Shown here: one piece after another, positions 22,312 through 26,409 of the stretch
Numbering within the stretch: position 1 is the first letter of the stretch
Layout of the letters: every line of letters starts with the position of its first letter
From: JBDNDK01 sp046719185
GTDB lineage: Bacteria > Armatimonadota > UBA5829
Length of the DNA stretch: 26,409 nucleotides
NCBI GenBank assembly: GCA_046719185.1
Contig: JBDNDK010000012.1
Location: forward strand, 1-26,409
Reading direction: 5' to 3'
Notes under the pieces: generated by a model
What the model was told of the DNA's origin: nothing
Databases searched by the model: none
The model's input: only the letters and a program-made list of their open reading frames with translations
Translations under genes and position numbers: made by a program

Positions 22312-23427
22312 CTATTCCTCTTCATCCTCAGAAACATTAATATTTTCAGAATCTTCAATATCTTCTGATGAATTTTCTAAATCATCATTTGATATATTTT
22401 CATTCTCATTTTCAGAATAATCATCATCCATATCAACATCTGAAAATCTATTACTTGAACTTCTATCTCCACTAGGTTTCAAACTAATATTTAGAGCCTC
22501 AAGCTTCTCTCTAACTTCATTAAGAGATTTTCTTCCAAAGTTTCTTATACTCATAAGATCAAGCTCAGAAAGCTGTACTAAATCCTTCACTGTAAGAATA
22601 TTTATTTTTCTCAGACAATTTTGAGTTCTTTGTGAGAAATCAAGTTCTTCAATTCTTACATCTGGAGCCATAGGTGCAGAACCACCAATTCCATCTCCAA
22701 ACTCTTCAACATCAGATCCACTCTTTCTAACAAAATCAAAGAAGAGTCTCAAATGCCTATCAATAATCTTTGCAGCCTCGCTGACAGCATCTGAAGGTCT
22801 TACTGTGCCATTAGTTACAACATCAATTATAAGCCTGTCATAGTCAGATTTATGCCCTACACGGGTCGGCTCAACAATATAACTAACTTTTCTTACAGGT
22901 GTATAAACAGCACCTATAGAAATGACACCTATACTACTTTGCTTATTTTTCTCGTGCTTATCAGGCAATACATAGCCCTTGCCCTTCTCAACAGTCAGCT
23001 CTGCCCTTAATGTTGCAGTCTCGTCATTCAAAGTTGCAAGACGAATTTCAGGATTCACAATTTCCACCTCAGGTGGAGTTTGAATATCTGCACCAGTTAC
23101 TTCACCAGGTCCGTGCACATCAATATTAATCGTATAAGTAGATTCTTCTGATGCTGAGCCATTGCTATTTACTTTAACAAACAACTCACGCAAATTTAGA
23201 AGAAGCTCAGTAGTATCTTCCTTAACACCAGGTATTGTCGAAAATTCATGTAATACACCATCAATTTTAATTGATGTTACTGCTGCACCCGGTATGCTTG
23301 AAAGCAATACTCTTCTAAGTGCGTTGCCTATTGTATAGCCAAACCCCTGTTCAAGAGGCTCAACAACGAACTTTCCGTGGGTCGCACCGTCTTCCAACAC
23401 CTCTATACGCGGCGTTACCATATCCAT
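22312..23427 (-). CDS. rpoA: RNA polymerase alpha subunit with a long acidic C-terminal tail
   Basis: A protein of 371 residues, against about 315-330 usually. The N-terminal domain (about 1-235) has EPLEQGFGYTIGNALRRVLL and DGVLHEFSTIPGVKEDTTEL for dimerisation and assembly. The C-terminal DNA-binding domain (about 255-317) has LDFSQRTQNCLRK and SIRNFGRKSLNEVREKLEAL, keeping the Arg and Asn that contact UP elements. Residues 318-371 form a tail with 22 Asp/Glu and only two basic residues. GGAGG lies eight bases before the first ATG. It follows rpsD by 15 bases. Confidence 0.98.
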   Translation of the reverse strand: MDMVTPRIEVLEDGATHGKFVVEPLEQGFGYTIGNALRRVLLSSIPGAAVTSIKIDGVLHEFSTIPGVKEDTTELLLNLRELFVKVNSNGSASEESTYTINIDVHGPGEVTGADIQTPPEVEIVNPEIRLATLNDETATLRAELTVEKGKGYVLPDKHEKNKQSSIGVISIGAVYTPVRKVSYIVEPTRVGHKSDYDRLIIDVVTNGTVRPSDAVSEAAKIIDRHLRLFFDFVRKSGSDVEEFGDGIGGSAPMAPDVRIEELDFSQRTQNCLRKINILTVKDLVQLSELDLMSIRNFGRKSLNEVREKLEALNISLKPSGDRSSSNRFSDVDMDDDYSENENENISNDDLENSSEDIEDSENINVSEDEEE

Positions 23428-23442
23428 ATCGTCGGCCTCCGA

Positions 23443-24072
23443 TTATCTTGAATAGTATTCTACAATCAGGGATTCCTGAACATCAGTGTCAATTTCATCT
23501 CTTGTAGGAACTGAAACAACACTACCTTTCATTTGATTTGCATCAAGTTTAAGCCAGGCTGGAATCCCCTTTCCACCTGAGCTCTCTAGGGCAGATACTA
23601 ACGGTAAAATTTTTCTTGACTTCTCAGCTACCTCAATTTCATCTCCAACTTTTACAATGTAGCTAGGAATATCAACTCTCTTACCATTGACTAAAAAGTG
23701 ACCATGGTTTACAAATTGTCTTGCCTGAGATCTTGAAAAGGCAAATCCAAGACGGAACACCACATTATCTAGTCTCATTTCAAGTTGCTGTAATAGAACT
23801 TCACCTGTAACTCCAACTCTTCTTACAGCTTCTTTCATGTAGTTTCTAAATTGGCGTTCTCTAACACCATAGATCCTGCGCATTTTCTGCTTCTCACGAA
23901 GCTGAATACCATAATCAGATAACTTGCGCTGCATCCCCTGTCCATGCTGACCAGGTGGATATGCCCTCTTCTCAACCGGACACTTGCGCGAATAACACTT
24001 ATCTCCCTTGAGATAAAGTTTATCACCTTCTCGTCTGCATAACCTGCAAACTGCAGCTGATTGTGATGCCAT
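23443..24072 (-). CDS. rpsD: 30S ribosomal protein S4, zinc-ribbon form
   Basis: A protein of 209 residues and a primary binder of 16S rRNA. Seen: four cysteines in the N-terminal zinc motif (Cys9, Cys12, Cys26, Cys31), RAYPPGQHGQ, KLSDYGIQLREKQKMRRIYG and the S4 RNA-binding domain with LEMRLDNVVFRLGFAFSRSQ and QFVNHGHFLVNGKRV. S4 is the classical autoregulator of its own operon in E. coli and B. subtilis. Here rpsD is separated from rpsK by 169 bases that contain an intrinsic terminator (24134-24159). AGGAG lies 11 bases before the ATG. Confidence 0.98.
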   Translation of the reverse strand: MASQSAAVCRLCRREGDKLYLKGDKCYSRKCPVEKRAYPPGQHGQGMQRKLSDYGIQLREKQKMRRIYGVRERQFRNYMKEAVRRVGVTGEVLLQQLEMRLDNVVFRLGFAFSRSQARQFVNHGHFLVNGKRVDIPSYIVKVGDEIEVAEKSRKILPLVSALESSGGKGIPAWLKLDANQMKGSVVSVPTRDEIDTDVQESLIVEYYSR

Positions 24073-24133
24073 AATCTATTCGTCTCCTAATATCACTTAG
24101 CTGAAGATTATCCTAATGCAAATCTATCACGAT

Positions 24134-24159
24134 AAAAAAAAGTCTAGGATAACCCAGAC
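24134..24159 (-). terminator. Intrinsic terminator or attenuator between rpsK and rpsD
   Basis: In the minus-strand transcript GTCTGGG and CCTAGAC form a 7-base stem (one G-U pair) with a TTAT loop, followed directly by eight uridines. It lies 61 bases before the rpsD start, inside the S13-S11-S4-alpha operon. It is either an attenuator or the boundary of two transcription units. Confidence 0.75.
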
Positions 24160-24166
24160 CTTTAAT

Positions 24167-24186
24167 GTCTGAATAATATATCAGAC
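24167..24186 (-). promoter_or_regulatory. Upstream hairpin of the rpsD leader
   Basis: GTCTGA and TCAGAC form a perfect 6-base stem with an 8-base loop, seven bases before the terminator stem. Its right arm (CAGAC) can pair instead with the left arm of the terminator (GTCTG), which makes the two structures compete, as in a transcription attenuator. Confidence 0.45.
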
Positions 24187-24203
24187 TTAGTCCAAAATTT
24201 CAA
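24175..24203 (-). promoter_or_regulatory. Candidate internal promoter before rpsD
   Basis: TTGAAA (24198-24203) and TATATT (24175-24180) are 17 bases apart on the minus strand, each with five of six consensus bases. The -10 lies in the loop of the upstream hairpin, so transcripts from here would start just before the terminator stem. Confidence 0.35.
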
Positions 24204-24241
24204 TCTGCATCATTTCAACAGCGAAATAATCACAATAAAAA

Positions 24242-24640
24242 TTAAACTCTTCTTCTCTTAGGTGGTCTGCAGCCATTGTGTGGTATTGGTGTGCAGTCCC
24301 TAATAGAAGTAACTTCAAGTCCAGCAGCCTGCAAAGATCTTATTGCTGTCTCTCTGCCAGATCCTGGTCCCTTAACATTAACATCAACTCTTTTCATTCC
24401 ATGCTCAATTGCTTTTTGAGCAGCAGACTCAGCAGCTAACTGTGCGGCAAAAGGAGTGCTTTTCTTGCTTCCCTTAAAACCGATACTACCAGCACTTGCC
24501 CAGCTAACAACTGAACCATTCATGTCAGAAATTGAAATAATTGTATTGTTAAATGTGCTCTTTATATGAGCTACACCCTGTACAATATTCTTTTTTGCTT
24601 TAGCTTTACCCCGACCGGTTGTTGAAGTTTTCCTAACCAA
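24242..24640 (-). CDS. rpsK: 30S ribosomal protein S11
   Basis: A protein of 132 residues. Seen: GVAHIKSTFNNTIISISDMN, SWASAGSIGFKGSKKSTPFA, GPGSGRETAIRSLQAAGLEV and the C-terminal DCTPIPHNGCRPPKRRRV. S11 lines the platform of the small subunit near the E site. The start is TTG (24638-24640), seven bases after AAGGAGG. It follows rpsM by 12 bases; downstream the operon is interrupted by the 169-base leader of rpsD. Confidence 0.98.
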   Translation of the reverse strand: MVRKTSTTGRGKAKAKKNIVQGVAHIKSTFNNTIISISDMNGSVVSWASAGSIGFKGSKKSTPFAAQLAAESAAQKAIEHGMKRVDVNVKGPGSGRETAIRSLQAAGLEVTSIRDCTPIPHNGCRPPKRRRV

Positions 24641-24652
24641 TAAAAGGCCTCC

Positions 24653-25024
24653 TTATTTCTTCTTCTTGCCGCCAACGGTTCTTTTAGCACCTTTTCGCAT
24701 TCTTGCGTTGGTCTTTGTTCTCTGCCCGCGAACAGGCAATCCTCTTCTATGTCTCAGTCCTCTATAAGAACCAATTTCAATCAGTCTGCGGATGTTCATT
24801 GCAATCTCTCTTCTGAGATCACCTTCCACCCTATGATTGTTTTCAACTTCCCTTCTGAGATTTGATACTTCAGTTTCAGTAAGATCGCGAACTCTAGTAT
24901 TAGGATCAACTCCTGCTGCTTTCACAATCTCCTGTGCACTGGGTAAACCTATACCAAAAATATAGGTTAAAGCATATTCAACCTTCTTGTCTCTAGGGAG
25001 GTCTACACCTGCTATTCTTGCCAA
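24653..25024 (-). CDS. rpsM: 30S ribosomal protein S13
   Basis: A protein of 123 residues. Seen: MARIAGVDLPRDKKVEYALT, IFGIGLPSAQEIVKAAGVD, the helix-turn IGSYRGLRHRRGLPVRGQRT and the basic tail KTNARMRKGAKRTVGGKKKK that contacts P-site tRNA. The start is TTG (25022-25024), with GGAGG 10 bases upstream. rpmJ precedes it by 34 bases, as in most bacteria. Confidence 0.98.
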   Translation of the reverse strand: MARIAGVDLPRDKKVEYALTYIFGIGLPSAQEIVKAAGVDPNTRVRDLTETEVSNLRREVENNHRVEGDLRREIAMNIRRLIEIGSYRGLRHRRGLPVRGQRTKTNARMRKGAKRTVGGKKKK

Positions 25025-25058
25025 GTTATTCTATCCTCCAATCAAATATCCTGATCAT

Positions 25059-25175
25059 TTATCCTTGTCTTTGCTTATGCTTTGGTGAAACACTACATAT
25101 AACACGAACTACTCCGTGCCTTTTAATCACCTTGCATTTCTCACACATCTTCTTAACAGATGCTCTAACTTTCAT
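25059..25175 (-). CDS. rpmJ: 50S ribosomal protein L36
   Basis: A very short gene of 38 codons, read directly from the sequence. The protein begins MKVRASVKKMCEKCKVIKRH and ends SPKHKQRQG. The zinc ligands of the usual L36 form are all present: Cys11, Cys14, Cys27 and His33. Two ATGs are adjacent (25176-25178 and 25173-25175); I chose the second because it gives the standard N-terminus MKVRAS. AAAGGGG lies five to eight bases upstream. It stands between infA and rpsM, its usual place. Confidence 0.97.
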   Translation of the reverse strand: MKVRASVKKMCEKCKVIKRHGVVRVICSVSPKHKQRQG

Positions 25176-25208
25176 CATACAACCCCTTTATTATAACAAA
25201 GGCATATA

Positions 25209-25227
25209 CCTAATATCTTATATTAGG
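25209..25227. promoter_or_regulatory. Short perfect hairpin between infA and rpmJ
   Basis: CCTAATAT and ATATTAGG form an 8-base inverted repeat with a 3-base loop, 31 bases upstream of the rpmJ start. It has no uridine run after it, so it may be a processing or stability element. Confidence 0.3.
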
Positions 25228-25249
25228 GTTAGCCGTATAATATCCATAC

Positions 25250-25468
25250 TTATTTATATCTATAAACAATTCTGCCGCGAGTAAGGTCATAAGGACTAAG
25301 CTCTAGCAGCACTTTATCTCCTGGCAAAACTCTTATAAAATTCATTCTTATTTTACCAGAAACATGTGCCAAAACTTCATGGCCATTTTCCAAAGCTACC
25401 TTAAACATAGCATTTGGAAGCGACTCCAATACTTTTCCTTCAACCTCAATGGCTTTTTCTTTAGCCAT
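25250..25468 (-). CDS. infA: Translation initiation factor IF-1
   Basis: A protein of 72 residues, the exact size of the family. Seen: MAKEKAIEVEGKVLESLPNA, FKVALENGHEVLAHVSGKIR, FIRVLPGDKVLLELSPYDL and TRGRIVYRYK, an OB fold that occupies the A site during initiation. Its ATG overlaps the end of map by eight bases (ATGGCTAA), indicating translational coupling; GGAGG is about 12 bases upstream, inside map. Confidence 0.98.
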   Translation of the reverse strand: MAKEKAIEVEGKVLESLPNAMFKVALENGHEVLAHVSGKIRMNFIRVLPGDKVLLELSPYDLTRGRIVYRYK

Positions 25469-26240
25469 GTATTCTCAGTGCCTCCTCTGTCGGTACAGCT
25501 GTTAAAATGTCCGGACCGTCTTTTGTAATAGCCACTGTATGTTCAAAATGAGCAGATAAACTGCCATCTTTCGTTACTACTGTCCAATTGTCAGGCAAAG
25601 TAATTACCTTAAATGAGCCAATATTCACCATTGGCTCTATTGCTAAAGTCATGCCTTCTTCCAAAAGTAATCCTCTACCCGGACTCCCATAATTAAGAAC
25701 TTGCGGATCTTCATGCATCTCTTTTCCAATGCCATGTCCAGCCAGATCTTTAACTACAGTATAACCATGCTTTTCAACATAGTTTTGTATCGCATTACCA
25801 ATATCAGACAACCTATTTCCAGGTTTTGCTGCATCAATTCCCTTATAAAGTGCATCCTTGGTGACCTGCATCAACTTCTCTGCTGCCTTACTTACTTTTC
25901 CAACGGCAACTGTAATTGCAGAATCGCCATGCCATCCATCAACAATAGCACCTAAATCAATTCCAACAATGTCTCCCTCTTTAAGAACTCTAATCCCAGG
26001 TATCCCATGAACAACTTCTTCATTGACTGCAACACATGCGGTTGCAGGATACCCTCTATAATTCTTAAAAGAACTTATTGCATTGTATTTCTTCAAAAGC
26101 TCCTCTGCTAATTTATCAATGTCCATTGTGGTAGTTTCGCCGGGAATGATGCTTTCAGATATTTCTTTTAAGCACTTTGCAACAACACCACCAGCAACCC
26201 GCATTTTTTCAATTTCAAGCGGAGTCTTCAAAACTACCAT
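25461..26240 (-). CDS. map: Type I methionine aminopeptidase
   Basis: A protein of 259 residues that removes the N-terminal methionine from nascent proteins. The dimetal ligands are visible: Asp95 (GIDLGA), Asp106 (HGDSA), His169 (AGHGIG), Glu202 (AIEPMV) and Glu233 (FEHTVAIT), with His79 in VVHGIP at the substrate pocket. There is no N-terminal zinc or SH3 extension, so it is the short type I form. It starts two bases after the adk stop with a weak GGAA upstream, and overlaps infA at its end. Confidence 0.97.
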   Translation of the reverse strand: MVVLKTPLEIEKMRVAGGVVAKCLKEISESIIPGETTTMDIDKLAEELLKKYNAISSFKNYRGYPATACVAVNEEVVHGIPGIRVLKEGDIVGIDLGAIVDGWHGDSAITVAVGKVSKAAEKLMQVTKDALYKGIDAAKPGNRLSDIGNAIQNYVEKHGYTVVKDLAGHGIGKEMHEDPQVLNYGSPGRGLLLEEGMTLAIEPMVNIGSFKVITLPDNWTVVTKDGSLSAHFEHTVAITKDGPDILTAVPTEEALRIHG

Positions 26241-26242
26241 TT

Positions 26243-26409
26243 TTAAATTCCAAGTGTATTTAATATTCTACCAAAAATATCATCAATACTTCCAACTGCA
26301 TCAACAGTTTTTAATAAGCCCTTTTTCTCATAATATCCTAATACTGGTGCAGTTTGTTCTTTGTAAACATTCAATCTGTTTCTAACAGCTTCAGGCTTAT
26401 CAAGATCGG
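26243..26409 (-). CDS. adk: Adenylate kinase, C-terminal fragment cut by the window edge
   Basis: The last 54 complete codons of a gene entering from the right edge. The peptide begins DLDKPEAVRNRLNVYKEQTA, followed by PVLGYYEKKGLLKTVDA and ending RILNTLGI. The block D(D)xPExVxxRLxxYxxQTxPxxxYY is the family's C-terminal core, including the conserved Arg that binds the nucleotides. The position directly before map is the standard one. Confidence 0.9.
   Translation of the reverse strand, partial: DLDKPEAVRNRLNVYKEQTAPVLGYYEKKGLLKTVDAVGSIDDIFGRILNTLGI

Overview
The window looks like chromosome from a low-GC, free-living bacterium with an outer membrane. Base composition is AT-rich throughout and arginine is written mostly as AGA. 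A diderm envelope is suggested by kdsA and kdsB (Kdo for LPS) and by several exported beta-rich proteins. The order adk-map-infA-rpmJ-rpsM-rpsK-rpsD-rpoA-rplQ-truA-rplM-rpsI is the arrangement of Firmicutes and Cyanobacteria. The cluster cinA-thpR-recA-recX-rny-ymdB mixes arrangements known from Bacillus and from Deinococcus/Thermus. A diderm lineage on the Terrabacteria side (for example Armatimonadota or a cyanobacterial relative) would fit, but this is inference and no species is claimed.

Layout. Positions 1-15019 are one long minus-strand run. In transcription order it holds a secreted beta-rich protein, a secreted beta-propeller protein with a proline-rich tail, dprA, kdsB, kdsA, a Gfo/Idh/MocA oxidoreductase, acylphosphatase, cinA, thpR, recA, recX, rny, ymdB, an exported PKD-domain protein, a UbiA-type phosphoribosyltransferase and the 5' end of an unrecognised gene. 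A plus-strand pair follows at 15273-17651: a monofunctional AICAR transformylase and a HI0933-family flavoprotein. Next come a compact LuxR-type HTH gene of deviating composition (17861-18118), a minus-strand membrane-anchored propeller protein (18190-19392) and a plus-strand TlpA-like thioredoxin (19467-20012) with an intrinsic terminator. From 20174 to the right edge lies the minus-strand alpha-operon region, ending in the C-terminus of adenylate kinase.

Function. The left part combines DNA uptake and recombination (dprA, recA, recX), nucleotide repair (cinA), RNA processing (thpR, rny) and envelope sugar synthesis (kdsA/kdsB). The right part is translation and transcription core machinery. 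No tRNA, rRNA, CRISPR array, insertion sequence, phage gene or integron was seen. No gene-free stretch exceeds 300 bases.

Most interesting is the RNA-level architecture. An intrinsic terminator with a competing hairpin sits between rpsK and rpsD, inside the alpha operon. A stem-loop buries the Shine-Dalgarno sequence of rny. kdsB has an apparently leaderless start. Start codons were re-chosen by Shine-Dalgarno spacing where the longest reading frame looked wrong (recA, the AICAR transformylase, the UbiA protein, the PKD protein and the LuxR gene).
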